Source: CAYJIX01 sp964370375 (GTDB taxonomy: Bacteria; Desulfobacterota; Desulfovibrionia; Desulfovibrionales; Desulfovibrionaceae). From it: a stretch of DNA of 64,000 nt. Under the pieces are notes generated by a model that was not told the origin of the DNA, did no database searches, and saw only the letters and a list, made by a program, of their open reading frames with translations. The DNA lies in NCBI GenBank assembly GCA_964370375.1, contig CAYJIX010000006.1, forward strand, positions 1 to 64,000, given 5' to 3'. Below are positions 17,572 to 26,163 of this stretch, one piece after another (positions within the stretch are counted from its first letter, which is position 1; each line of letters opens with the position of its first letter). Both the position numbers and the translations under genes were made by a program.

Positions 17572-18258
17572 ATGGATTTTAAAGATAACGGGCTCGCAGC
17601 TTGGGAACAAAATGCGGTGTTTTGGGATGAGCACATGGGAGATGAGTCAAACTTTTTTCATTGTGATATTGTAAGGCCAAATGTAGAAAAATTGCTCAAG
17701 ATCAACGAAAATGACCTCGTACTTGATATAGCTTGCGGAAATGGAAATTTTTCTCAGCGAATGGCAAAACAAGGTGCAACCGTAGTAGCTTTTGATTATA
17801 GTCCTAAAATGATAGAGCTTGCGATCAAGCGAAGAAGGGATGTCCTAGACAAAGTACGCTTTCGTGTTTGTGACGCAACAACATATAATCAACTCGTTCA
17901 ATTAAAGCAGGAAAGGCCATTTACAAAAGCTGTGGCAAACATGGCAATAATGGATATTTCTCAGATAAATCCTTTGTTTAGAGCTGTTTATGAACTGCTT
18001 GAACATGATGGAGTTTTTGTGTTTGCCACACATCACCCTTGTTTTACCTATGAAAACGAAGATTACTTTACCCCTTGCATAAACAAAGGCGTTGCCCTTT
18101 TTGGGCAGCCTGTACGACAAAATTACTATCATCGCTCAATGGCTGATATTTTTAATGGGGCATTTGTTAGCGGATTTGTTCTGGACGGATTTTACGAAAC
18201 ACCCTTTCATGGGGAAAAAATCCCTATTGTTATGACTGTAAGGTTTCGGAAAAAATAA
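17572..18258 (+). CDS. Class I SAM-dependent methyltransferase, unknown substrate
   Basis: A 228-aa protein with the Rossmann methyltransferase pattern: motif I VLDIACGNGNFSQRMA near residues 49-64, the acidic end of beta-2 in VVAFDYSPKMIELA, an aspartate in RVCDATTYN, and the post-I segment KAVANMAIMDISQ. The C-terminal region (HHPCFTYENEDYF) is family-specific and does not reveal a substrate. GGAG lies 8 nt before the ATG. Codon use is visibly more AT-rich than in neighbouring genes, and an NTF2-like remnant sits just upstream, suggesting a transferred or decaying small locus. Confidence 0.75.
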   Translation: MDFKDNGLAAWEQNAVFWDEHMGDESNFFHCDIVRPNVEKLLKINENDLVLDIACGNGNFSQRMAKQGATVVAFDYSPKMIELAIKRRRDVLDKVRFRVCDATTYNQLVQLKQERPFTKAVANMAIMDISQINPLFRAVYELLEHDGVFVFATHHPCFTYENEDYFTPCINKGVALFGQPVRQNYYHRSMADIFNGAFVSGFVLDGFYETPFHGEKIPIVMTVRFRKK

Positions 18259-18303
18259 TTTTTTATGTATAAAAAGCGCCTTCGCCTGTAGCTAACAGCT
18301 TCT

Positions 18304-18335
18304 ACACTATACCACAGGTTGCTGTAGTGTTTTTG
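18304..18335 (+). terminator. Probable terminator of the methyltransferase gene
   Basis: ACACTA (18304-18309) pairs with TAGTGT (18325-18330) and is followed by TTTTG. The stem is short with a 15-nt loop, so support is moderate. It lies just before the 3' end of the convergent mltA gene. Confidence 0.45.
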
Positions 18336-18353
18336 TCCTTGAGCCTGTGATTT

Positions 18354-19583
18354 TTACAAACTTTTGGCGTGTGCTGTATCTTTACGCGGTAAAAGCAGCA
18401 CCACAACGCCTTTTGTATTGATATGGCTGGCTGTATGTTTGGCTTCTTCACCACTGCCAAAGAACAGGTCAACTTTATGTTGTTTGATGGCTCCACCTGA
18501 ATCTTGAGGCAAAATCAAGGCGTGGAAGGGGCGGCGAGGAAAGCCGTTGTCATCAGGTAAAGGAACGCTCATAAACGTGAGCAGACCATTGGCTAACACA
18601 GTTTGATCGACCGCTGCGCTCACCCTTGGTGTGATAACACGTCCCATACTGCCAAATGAGCCCACATGGCCTTTGGCCCCTAAGCGGAAAAAAATATAAC
18701 TTTGGTTGTATGCTAAAACGGAGCGTTGCCTTTTTGGATTGGCTTTAAGCCATTTGCGAATGGCTGTCATGCTGACACCGTGCTTTGGCAAATACCCACG
18801 CTCTGCCATATAGCGCCCGATGGAGCGGTATTTATACCCGTTTTGCCCTGCGTATAAAATGGCCCTTTCGCTGCCGTCTTCAAAAACAAGCCTGCCGGAG
18901 CCTTGAACTTGTAGCACAAAGCCATCCATGGGATCCTCAATCCATGCAAGCTCAAGGCCTTTGCCCCTTAGCGTGTGCAGGGCATCGATCTGATGGCGCG
19001 TGCGTGTGCGTAAATACTTGGACTTTGGCAAAGCGTATAGTGGATGAGTAAAGCGTGCTGTTTTTTTGTACGAAGCCAAAATAGTGGGTTCGTAATATCC
19101 TGTAAAGGTAAAGTCCGGCCCCACACGATACCAACTAAAGGCTGAAACCAATTTCTCCGGATTTGCGTCAAGTTCCGGAAGGAGCTCAAGCAGGGTTGTA
19201 AGGGCTTTTGTCATTTCGCCATAGGATATGCTTTTGCCATGCACCTTTACGGCTGTTTCTGTGGGCGGTTTGGAACTTGTATGATTCAGACTTTGAGTAA
19301 CGGCAAAGGTCATGTCCTTCCATGATCCAAGGCCTTGCCGCTCTGCCGACAAGGCTGCTACCAAGGTGCTGACAGTGGCGTCGTCTAATGGTTGTAGCAT
19401 GGGCCGCTCTAAGCTTTTGAGCAGGTGCAAGGGCGGTTCTTTTGGTGCAGGTTTTGTGATTTGTTCAGGGGCTAGGACTTCTGGGGCTTTAGCTGCACAG
19501 CCATGCAGTATGAAAAGAAGCGCGAAAAGGGCGATGCTTGCAAACCATCGGCGATGTTTTGTCAAAGAAGGTTTGTCGGCCAT
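18354..19583 (-). CDS. mltA: Membrane-bound lytic murein transglycosylase A
   Basis: Cuts peptidoglycan glycan strands to 1,6-anhydromuramoyl ends from the outer-membrane side. The 409-aa product has a lipoprotein signal (KHRRWFASIALFALLFILHGC) and a Pro/Lys-rich spacer. The MltA domain carries DFTFTGYYEPTILAS and QVQGSGRLVFEDGS, and a C-terminal 3D-type region carries LILPQDSGGAIKQHKVDLFF with the expected catalytic Asp in QDSGGAI. Met at 19583 gives an ideal signal length; ATG 19616, 5 nt after the mogA stop, is an alternative. Neither has a good ribosome-binding site, so coupling to mogA is likely. Confidence 0.88.
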   Translation of the reverse strand: MADKPSLTKHRRWFASIALFALLFILHGCAAKAPEVLAPEQITKPAPKEPPLHLLKSLERPMLQPLDDATVSTLVAALSAERQGLGSWKDMTFAVTQSLNHTSSKPPTETAVKVHGKSISYGEMTKALTTLLELLPELDANPEKLVSAFSWYRVGPDFTFTGYYEPTILASYKKTARFTHPLYALPKSKYLRTRTRHQIDALHTLRGKGLELAWIEDPMDGFVLQVQGSGRLVFEDGSERAILYAGQNGYKYRSIGRYMAERGYLPKHGVSMTAIRKWLKANPKRQRSVLAYNQSYIFFRLGAKGHVGSFGSMGRVITPRVSAAVDQTVLANGLLTFMSVPLPDDNGFPRRPFHALILPQDSGGAIKQHKVDLFFGSGEEAKHTASHINTKGVVVLLLPRKDTAHAKSL

Positions 19584-19621
19584 GGTAGTTTTTTGAAAAA
19601 ATGTATGAAAAAGCATGGTTG

Positions 19622-20386
19622 TTATATGGATGTTGAGGTGGTACAAGGTTGTCCGCAGTCGCTTGCATCGCCATGGAGTTTTTCCAAGGCATGAGCCAAG
19701 CACGGGAACACTGCCTCCAGATTTTCAGCCACAGCCTTGCGGCTTCCGGGCAGTGCTAAAATGAGCGATTGCCCCAAGGTTCCGGCAACAGCCCTTGAAA
19801 GGGCTGCCCGTGGGGTTACGGTAAGGCTTTTGAGCATCATGGCCTGTTCCATGCCCACAAGGTGTTTTTCAAACAAAGGCAAGAGTGTTTCAGGTGTGAT
19901 ATCGCGTGGCGCAAGCCCTGTTCCGCCGCTTGTCAGGATAAGGTCATAACCTTGAGTTAGGGCCAAATCTGTGATCAAGGCTTGCAGGGTATGGGGAGCA
20001 TCCGGAATAAGAAACCCTTGGGAATGGGATATTTGCAGGGCTGTGCGGATATGTTCTGCCATAAAGGGGCCGCTTTCGTCTGTGCGTTGCCCTTGGCTGG
20101 CTTTGTCTGAAAGGGTGACCCAGGCAAACGACCAGCGTGAAGGAGCAATAGCACAAGAAATGGTGCCGCCAGCATGGGCTTTTAATGCTTGTAGCAGTGG
20201 ACAGGCCACAGCATATGGATATTCAAGCATAGGCAACCTTACTGTGCCCACAACTTTAAAACAAGGCTGTGCGTTTACAGTCAAAAGCCAGCCTGCACGG
20301 AGCATAGGCCAAGGTTCAAGCGGATGTGCTTTAGTGTCTATGTGATGCGTTGACCAGCCCTGTATGGGGTGGGGCGTTAAGGCCAT
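19622..20386 (-). CDS. MogA/MoaB-family molybdenum cofactor protein with N-terminal extension
   Basis: The C-terminal 160 residues form the molybdopterin adenylyltransferase fold: FAWVTLSDKASQGQRTDESG, the substrate loop LTSGGTGLAPRDITPE, VGMEQAMM, TPRAALSRAVAGTLG, and LILALPGS. This domain adenylates molybdopterin before molybdenum insertion. The first 85-90 residues are not part of E. coli MogA and are unassigned. The start at 20386 follows AAGGGGG inside a perfect 14-bp palindrome; the frame is open to a GTG at 20458, which lacks a ribosome-binding site. mltA follows by 5-38 nt, depending on its start. Confidence 0.82.
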   Translation of the reverse strand: MALTPHPIQGWSTHHIDTKAHPLEPWPMLRAGWLLTVNAQPCFKVVGTVRLPMLEYPYAVACPLLQALKAHAGGTISCAIAPSRWSFAWVTLSDKASQGQRTDESGPFMAEHIRTALQISHSQGFLIPDAPHTLQALITDLALTQGYDLILTSGGTGLAPRDITPETLLPLFEKHLVGMEQAMMLKSLTVTPRAALSRAVAGTLGQSLILALPGSRKAVAENLEAVFPCLAHALEKLHGDASDCGQPCTTSTSI

Positions 20387-20389
20387 TAC

Positions 20390-20403
20390 GCCCCCTTGGG
20401 GGC
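20390..20403. promoter_or_regulatory. GC palindrome covering the mogA ribosome-binding site
   Basis: GCCCCCTTGGGGGC is fully self-complementary and includes the G-rich sequence that would serve as Shine-Dalgarno for the start at 20386. Pairing within the mRNA or dimer binding could limit initiation. This is inference. Confidence 0.3.
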
Positions 20404-20530
20404 AGGGCCTTGAGTGTATCAGCATATCGTACAGATCCTTTTTGGGGCTGAAAAGCACTATAATAGGACATTGTGTCCGTACAAAAGATAGCGTAATGTA
20501 TTTTGAACGCTGTCACAAGGAGTATTCTTC

Positions 20531-21043
20531 ATGACCATGGTAAGCCACGGTGGCGACTCTACCAACAATCTTACAGTGCTTGGCACAGGCCGCATACCCG
20601 AGCCCAAAGGTGGGCCCGGCGTCCATTTACTGGAAGTTTTTGACAACAAATTCCCACAACGTCCCTATATCATTTCCTTTGCCTATCCGGAATACACGTC
20701 CTTGTGCCCTGTTACAGGCCAGCCGGATTTTGGTACCATTGTGATGGAATACATACCACATCTGCGCTGTGTGGAGTCTAAAAGCTTTAAATTGTATATG
20801 TTTGCCTACCGCAATCATCAAGCTTTTATGGAAACGCTCACCAATACGGTGCTTGATCACATGGTGGAAGCTCTTGAACCGCGTTGGTGCCGCATAAAGG
20901 GATTATTCGCGCCGCGCGGAGCCACTCATATACATGTATTTGCTGAGTATTTTCAAGAAGTTGAAGATAAGGCCATGCACAAGTCTGTACAACGCATGGT
21001 GCGCGAATGGAAACGCGAACCGCATCCGCATCATTGGGAGTGA
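20531..21043 (+). CDS. queF: NADPH-dependent 7-cyano-7-deazaguanine reductase
   Basis: Reduces preQ0 to preQ1 in queuosine synthesis. The 170-aa length matches the unimodular (YkvM-like) QueF subfamily. The nucleophile is Cys59 in TSLCPVTGQPD with Asp66. The NADPH-binding motif ESKSFKLY follows at 82-89, and HIHVFAEY is in the C-terminal strand. AAGGAG lies 8 nt before the ATG. queC and queE, which make preQ0, are encoded together about 14 kb away. coaX begins 2 nt after this gene. Confidence 0.95.
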   Translation: MTMVSHGGDSTNNLTVLGTGRIPEPKGGPGVHLLEVFDNKFPQRPYIISFAYPEYTSLCPVTGQPDFGTIVMEYIPHLRCVESKSFKLYMFAYRNHQAFMETLTNTVLDHMVEALEPRWCRIKGLFAPRGATHIHVFAEYFQEVEDKAMHKSVQRMVREWKREPHPHHWE

Positions 21044-21045
21044 TC

Positions 21046-21852
21046 ATGTCTGATAGGCGATGCTTACTCATAGACGTGGGCAATACCTCATGCAAAATAG
21101 GCATTGGCACGACGAAGAATGTGCTACATAGCTATGCTTTGGCCACAGACACGCGGCAAAGCGGCGATACTTTGGGCTTGCACCTTACACAATTATTGGC
21201 CCTTGACGGGATACATGCTGTGGATGACTGTGTAGTCAGCTCTGTGGTGCCGGACATGGATCCGCTTTTAATTCATGCGTGTGAACGTTTTTTACACATA
21301 ACACCACGGTTTGCCAATCAAACCTTGGCGGTGCCACTTAGCAACGAGTATGAACGCCCTCATGAAGTAGGAGCTGACCGTTTGGTGGCAGCCTATGCTG
21401 CTCGTAAACTTTTGCCAGATTCTTATGTTGTGATTTCTGTAGATTTTGGCACAGCCACTACCTTTGACGTGGTGCGAGAAAAAGCCTATCTTGGGGGGCT
21501 GATTTGTCCTGGAGTCATGTCGTCGTTGGGAGCGTTGGCTTCGCGTACAGCAAGGCTGCCTAGGATGGCACTTACAGCCGATGATGGGACGCCAACCATA
21601 GGAAAAAACACCATGACAAGCCTTAACCATGGGTTTTTATTTGGTTTTGCGTCCATGACAGAAGGGGTTTGCAAAAGGCTTTCCCATGAACTGTGCCCTG
21701 AGCAAAAAAACGGAGAGCGTGCCTCGTTTGCTGTGGTGGCCACGGGGGGATACGCGCGTCAACTGGCTACAGTGACAAAATGTTTTGACGTGGTTCGAGA
21801 GGACCTTATTTTAGAAGGCCTGCGTTTGTTGTGGCTAAACCCATGTGTTTAA
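21046..21852 (+). CDS. coaX: Type III pantothenate kinase
   Basis: Catalyses the first step of coenzyme A synthesis. The 268-aa protein has the ASKHA-fold P-loop LLIDVGNTSCKIG, the GADRLVAAYAAR motif, the second phosphate motif VDFGTATTFDVV, LGGLICPGV and the adenosine-site VATGGYA. The ATG at 21046 follows GGGAGTG, which overlaps the queF stop region. A frame extending upstream into queF has no support. Type III kinases are typically insensitive to CoA feedback. Confidence 0.93.
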   Translation: MSDRRCLLIDVGNTSCKIGIGTTKNVLHSYALATDTRQSGDTLGLHLTQLLALDGIHAVDDCVVSSVVPDMDPLLIHACERFLHITPRFANQTLAVPLSNEYERPHEVGADRLVAAYAARKLLPDSYVVISVDFGTATTFDVVREKAYLGGLICPGVMSSLGALASRTARLPRMALTADDGTPTIGKNTMTSLNHGFLFGFASMTEGVCKRLSHELCPEQKNGERASFAVVATGGYARQLATVTKCFDVVREDLILEGLRLLWLNPCV

Positions 21853-21900
21853 TAGCTTGTAGAGATCAGAAAATATATTTTTTACATAAGCGAAACAGCC

Positions 21901-22461
21901 ATGCCCTTTGTTGAGCTTTGCCTCCTTGCAGTGGCTTTGTCCATGGATGCCTTTGCCGTGGCGGTTTGCGCCGGCGTTATGGGCAAGGTCAAGATTGCCC
22001 ACTATGCTAGGCTTTGTATAGCCTTTGGATTGTTTCAGGCAGGCATGCCTATAGTGGGCTGGGCCATTGGTTATACAGTGTTGCCTTTTGTTGAAGCGTG
22101 GGATCATTGGGTGGCCTTTGCTTTTTTGGCTTGGGTTGGATGTAGTATGATATATTCATGTGTTACGGGTGAAACACAGACAGAATGCCATTTTACTACA
22201 GGCAGACAGCTGATCGTGCTTTCTGTAGCGACAAGCCTTGATGCCATGGCTGTTGGGCTTTCGCTAGCTACGCTTTCTGTCAACATAGGCTTAGCGGCTT
22301 TGACCATTGGGCTTGTTTGTACAATATTTTCTGCCTTTGGCGTTGTGCTTGGGCGTATTTTGGCTGGAGCCGTAGCAATAGGACGTTGGGCTACACTTTT
22401 GGGTGGGGTTGTGCTTATTGGTATTGGCGTACATATTTTATTTGAGCATGGAGTTTTTTAG
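21901..22461 (+). CDS. mntP: Manganese efflux pump MntP
   Basis: Exports Mn2+ across the inner membrane. The 186-aa protein has six hydrophobic helices in two related halves, each with the family Asp motif: LSMDAFAVAVCAG near residues 14-26 and TSLDAMAVGLSLA near 110-122. Most of the chain is membrane-embedded, with a short polar loop around TGETQTECHFTTGR. No yybP-ykoY (Mn) riboswitch is visible in the 48-nt gap after coaX, so regulation is unclear. The ribosome-binding site is weak. Confidence 0.9.
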   Translation: MPFVELCLLAVALSMDAFAVAVCAGVMGKVKIAHYARLCIAFGLFQAGMPIVGWAIGYTVLPFVEAWDHWVAFAFLAWVGCSMIYSCVTGETQTECHFTTGRQLIVLSVATSLDAMAVGLSLATLSVNIGLAALTIGLVCTIFSAFGVVLGRILAGAVAIGRWATLLGGVVLIGIGVHILFEHGVF

Positions 22462-22465
22462 AGAT

Positions 22466-23668
22466 ATGAGTATGATAAGTGATCATGGGCCATTGCGAGG
22501 TATTACAGTATTAGATCTTACACGAGTCCTTGCCGGGCCTTTTTGCACCATGATGCTGGCAGATATGGGTGCAACAATTATCAAAATTGAACAACCTGGC
22601 GTAGGTGATGATGCTAGGGCTTTTGCCCCCATGTATAAAGGGGAAAGTGCCTATTATATGCAGATGAACCGCAATAAGCTAGGCGTGACTTTGAATATGA
22701 AAACAGATGCGGGCAAGGCCATGTTTTTGCAAATGGTCCAAAAAGCAGATGTTGTGCTTGAAAACTTTCGCCCGGGAACAATGGAGCGTCTTGGCCTTGG
22801 TTATGATGACTTACAAAAGGTCAATCCACGCATCCTCTATGGATGTGTTTCAGGTTTTGGGCATAGCGGCCCTTATCGTGCACGTCCAGGCTATGACATT
22901 TTGGCCCAAGCCATGGGCGGTCTTATGAGTATTACAGGGTGGCCAGATGGTCAGCCCACTCGTTCAGGTGTTGCCATGGGTGATGTTTTAGCAGGGCTTT
23001 CAATTACCATTGGGCTTTTAGCAGCCTTGCGCCATCGTGATGCCACGGGCGAAGGGCAAAAAATCGACGTTGCGTTGCTTGATTCTGTGGTCGCCTGCCT
23101 TGAAGCTCAAACGCAAATCTATTTTACCCAAGGGGAAAATCCTAAGCTCATGGGCAATCGCTATGCTGCTGCCTATCCTTATGATTCATTTGCAACCAAG
23201 GATGGCAGTGTTGTTATAGGTATTGGCAATGATAAATTGTTTGGCGCGCTTTGCCGCAGTATGCAAGCGCCTGAACTTGCAGAAGATGTACGCTTTAGCG
23301 TGAACGAGGCGCGTACTGTACATTATGTACAGCTTCGTCAGATTATAGAAGCTTGGACGGTGCAATTTACAAGTCAAGACTTGGTCAATATGCTTGTAGA
23401 GCAAGGCATCCCTGTGGGCCCTATCAATAAGGTGTCAGACCTTGCCTGTGATCCCCAATTGCTGGCACGGGAGATGTTTGTAAAGCTTAACCATCCTGTC
23501 GTTGGGGAAACCACGTTGACCGGATCGCACCTTAAATTTTCCAAAACCCCATCCAATGTGCGGACCCCTGCACCAACCCTTGGTCAAGATAACAAAAGGG
23601 TGTATGCACAATTGCTTGGCCTTTCAGAGGACGAGGTCAACGCATTGCATGAGCAAGGCGTTATTTGA
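22466..23668 (+). CDS. CoA transferase, family III (CaiB/BaiF)
   Basis: Moves CoA between carboxylic acids. The 400-aa product is typical: GITVLDLTRVLAGPFCTMML at the N-terminus, IIKIEQPGVGDDAR, LGVTLNMKTDAGK, VVLENFRPGTMERLG, the catalytic-Asp segment RPGYDILAQAMGG, and the C-terminal GIPVGPINKV. Formyl-, succinyl- and mesaconyl-CoA transferases share these signatures, so the acyl substrate cannot be stated. The start at 22466 (or ATG 22472) excludes an unlikely upstream frame inside mntP. Confidence 0.85.
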   Translation: MSMISDHGPLRGITVLDLTRVLAGPFCTMMLADMGATIIKIEQPGVGDDARAFAPMYKGESAYYMQMNRNKLGVTLNMKTDAGKAMFLQMVQKADVVLENFRPGTMERLGLGYDDLQKVNPRILYGCVSGFGHSGPYRARPGYDILAQAMGGLMSITGWPDGQPTRSGVAMGDVLAGLSITIGLLAALRHRDATGEGQKIDVALLDSVVACLEAQTQIYFTQGENPKLMGNRYAAAYPYDSFATKDGSVVIGIGNDKLFGALCRSMQAPELAEDVRFSVNEARTVHYVQLRQIIEAWTVQFTSQDLVNMLVEQGIPVGPINKVSDLACDPQLLAREMFVKLNHPVVGETTLTGSHLKFSKTPSNVRTPAPTLGQDNKRVYAQLLGLSEDEVNALHEQGVI

Positions 23669-23766
23669 TGAGGCCATTTTATATATTGGTACAATTTTGC
23701 TGGAGCTATGGTTTAGTTGTAAAAAAAGCCCTAGCGTAACATCTAACCTGTTTGATTGGAGCAATC

Positions 23767-24855
23767 ATGACGTCCCATACCGTTTGTTTATTACCCGGTG
23801 ATGGCATTGGCCCTGAAATCATTGCCGAAGCCGTAAAAGTTTTTCATGCTATCGAAAAAGTATCTGAACATAGGTTCACTTTAGTGACTGGTGCCATTGG
23901 CGGAACCGCCATTGATGCGCATGGTACGCCCTTGCCGGAAGATGTCATTGCGCTTTGCCGTGGAGCAGATGCTGTATTGCTTGGTGCTGTGGGCGGTGCC
24001 AAATGGGATAATTTGCCCCAGGAACAGCGGCCGGAACGAGGGCTCCTTGGTATACGTAAGGCCCTTGGGCTTTTTGCCAATCTTCGCCCTGCCATGTTGT
24101 TTCCGCAACTGTCCGGTGCGTGCTTGTTGCGTGCTGATATTGCGGCTAAGGGACTCGATATTATGGTAGTTCGCGAACTGACAGGCGGTATTTATTTTGG
24201 TCAGCCGGCAGGTGAAGAAATGCGTGACGGCAAACGCACTGCCTTTAACACCATGGTATATGACGAAACAGAAATCCGTCGTATTGCCCATGTGGCCATG
24301 CGCACGGCAAGAACACGCCGCAAAAAAGTGTGCTCTGTGGATAAATCCAACGTCTTGCATGTGTCACGGCTATGGCGTGAGATTGTTATTGAAGTAGCAG
24401 CCGAATATCCGGACGTGGAATTAAACCATATGTATGTTGATAATGCAGCCATGCAATTGGTGCGCGATCCTTCACAGTTTGACGTGCTCCTTACGGGCAA
24501 TATGTTTGGCGATATTTTGTCAGACGAAGCGTCTGTTTTGACAGGTTCCATTGGCTTATTGCCCTCAGCGTCACTTGGCGAAGGCAATCCCGGACTTTTT
24601 GAACCTATCCACGGCTCTGCTCCTGATATTGCCGGAAAAGGTTTAGCCAATCCTTTGGCCACTATTTTGTCTGTTGCCATGCTGTTGCGTTTAGGCTTGG
24701 GCCTTGGAGCTGAAGCTGACCTTGTGGAAAAAGCCGTGTCTAAAACCTTAGAAACATACCGCACCCCTGATATTATGGAAGAGGGTAAAGAGGCTGTGTC
24801 AACAGCTCGCATGGGCGATGCCGTTGTGGAAGCCTTTTTTGCTCTTACAAAGTAG
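23767..24855 (+). CDS. leuB: 3-Isopropylmalate dehydrogenase
   Basis: Oxidative decarboxylation of 3-isopropylmalate in leucine synthesis. The 362-aa protein has the family order: [69 protein letters not shown], the Mg-binding [10 protein letters not shown] and [13 protein letters not shown] rather than isocitrate-type residues supports isopropylmalate specificity. GGAG lies 7 nt before ATG 23767. leuA, leuC and leuD are not in the window. Confidence 0.95.
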   Translation: MTSHTVCLLPGDGIGPEIIAEAVKVFHAIEKVSEHRFTLVTGAIGGTAIDAHGTPLPEDVIALCRGADAVLLGAVGGAKWDNLPQEQRPERGLLGIRKALGLFANLRPAMLFPQLSGACLLRADIAAKGLDIMVVRELTGGIYFGQPAGEEMRDGKRTAFNTMVYDETEIRRIAHVAMRTARTRRKKVCSVDKSNVLHVSRLWREIVIEVAAEYPDVELNHMYVDNAAMQLVRDPSQFDVLLTGNMFGDILSDEASVLTGSIGLLPSASLGEGNPGLFEPIHGSAPDIAGKGLANPLATILSVAMLLRLGLGLGAEADLVEKAVSKTLETYRTPDIMEEGKEAVSTARMGDAVVEAFFALTK

Positions 24856-24906
24856 GATATTTATAGCCTGAAAGCACAGTAAAAAGCTCAGCTTAAAGAG
24901 GACCGC

Positions 24907-25710
24907 ATGGACGTTGGAACTAACCCTGTCATCCTTGCACTTGGTGCCGGCCTTGCCACATGGGGACTTACCGCCCTTGGTTCCGGTGTGGTTTTCATAT
25001 CTCGTGAACCGTTTAGCCAGCGTACCATGGATGCTATGCTTGGCTCAGCAGCAGGGGTTATGTTGGCAGCGGCCTTTTGGTCTTTGCTTCTTCCTGCCCT
25101 TGAAGGTTCCGCTCATTTAGGACGCTTGGCCTTTGTGCCTGTGGCCTTGGGCTTTTTGGTAGGGGCAGGGTGTTTGCGGCTTATCGACATGGTGACGCCA
25201 CACCTGCATCCTAGGGTGAATATGACCGATGGCCCTTCTTCAACCTTATCGCGTACAAGCTTGTTGGTCATTGCCCTAACGCTGCACAATATCCCAGAAG
25301 GCCTTGCTGTCGGTGTGAGTATGGGGTCTGTTGATATGGCATCAGGAACCACCTTTACAGGGGCTGTGACCTTAGCCCTTGCCATTGGTTTGCAAAATAT
25401 TCCTGAGGGTATGGCAGTGGCAATACCGCTCCTTCGTGAAGGCCATTCTAGAGGAAAAGCCTTTTTTATCGGACAGCTTTCAGGTTTTGTGGAGCCCTTA
25501 GCCGCTATTTTGGGGGCCTTGGCTGTGGGGATTACGGCAACATTATTGCCTTTTGCTTTGGCCTTTGCAGCAGGAGCCATGATTTTTGTGGTGGTGGAAG
25601 AAGTTATTCCGGAATCTCACGCCTCAGGGCACGGCGATGCCGCTACCATGGGCGTAGTTTTTGGGTTTGTGCTTATGATGTGTCTTGATGTAGTTTTGGC
25701 AGGCAGTTGA
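24907..25710 (+). CDS. ZIP-family metal transporter
   Basis: Predicted uptake of Zn2+ or other divalent metals across the inner membrane. The 267-aa protein has about eight helices. Helix IV carries the metal motif LTLHNIPEGLAVGV and helix V carries GLQNIPEGMAVAIP, with a further conserved Glu in FVEPLAAILG. Short His-rich stretches (HLHPRVN, ESHASGHGD) sit in the loops. The closest familiar relatives are ZupT/GufA-like proteins. AGAGGA lies before the ATG. A repeat element starts 8 bp after its stop. Confidence 0.87.
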   Translation: MDVGTNPVILALGAGLATWGLTALGSGVVFISREPFSQRTMDAMLGSAAGVMLAAAFWSLLLPALEGSAHLGRLAFVPVALGFLVGAGCLRLIDMVTPHLHPRVNMTDGPSSTLSRTSLLVIALTLHNIPEGLAVGVSMGSVDMASGTTFTGAVTLALAIGLQNIPEGMAVAIPLLREGHSRGKAFFIGQLSGFVEPLAAILGALAVGITATLLPFALAFAAGAMIFVVVEEVIPESHASGHGDAATMGVVFGFVLMMCLDVVLAGS

Positions 25711-25717
25711 AAAAGCA

Positions 25718-25920
25718 CAGCCCGCTGAAAAACGGCAATCGCTTTGCTCTCTATATCCGTAACACTCGTTTCTCGTGTAATGGCTACCCCACTTTGCGGG
25801 ACCCTTTCGGGTAGGTACTTCGTCAGGCTCGTTTTTTGCTACGGTCATTTATGTCTAAATAAACTCCGCTTCGCAAAAAAACTTCGTCATTCTCGTATCT
25901 TACCATTTTTAAGCGGGCTG
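25718..25920. repeat. 203-bp MITE-like element with 15-bp terminal inverted repeats
   Basis: CAGCCCGCTGAAAAA (25718-25732) matches the complement of TTTTTAAGCGGGCTG (25906-25920) at 14 of 15 positions. The interior has no reading frame but several small hairpins (ACCCtttcGGGT, CACtcgtttctcGTG). It begins 8 bp after the ZIP transporter stop and may also end that transcript. Confidence 0.6.
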
Positions 25921-25944
25921 TAAGTAGGTTGTTACTTAGTTAGT

Positions 25945-26035
25945 AGGCTGTTGAAAAAGGGGCAAGTGTGTCAAAATACAAATGCAGATTGTTTATGTAT
26001 ATCTGTATACACAGTGCCTCCTGCATTTGTATTTT
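25945..26035. repeat. Repeat end plus 15-bp perfect inverted repeat
   Basis: AGGCTGTTGAAAAAGG (25945-25960) is a copy of the dispersed end sequence found at 35.9, 36.1, 59.4 and 61.7-61.9 kb. It is followed by AAAATACAAATGCAG (25973-25987), repeated in inverse orientation at 26021-26035, giving a 15-bp stem with a 33-nt loop. No gene lies in 25711-26163. Confidence 0.55.
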
Positions 26036-26163
26036 TCCTTGTATTTCACCTTTTTTGAGCTGATTGTCGAATCTGTTGTGTAAAAAAAAATTGCCTTGTT
26101 GCTCAATAGCCTTGCCCTTGTTGTACAGCAACCACTTAGAAATAAAGAAAAGGAGCATGTCTT

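Noticed and set aside
21853..21900. Manganese (yybP-ykoY) riboswitch before mntP
   Set aside because: The gap is only 48 nt and lacks the conserved aptamer sequences.
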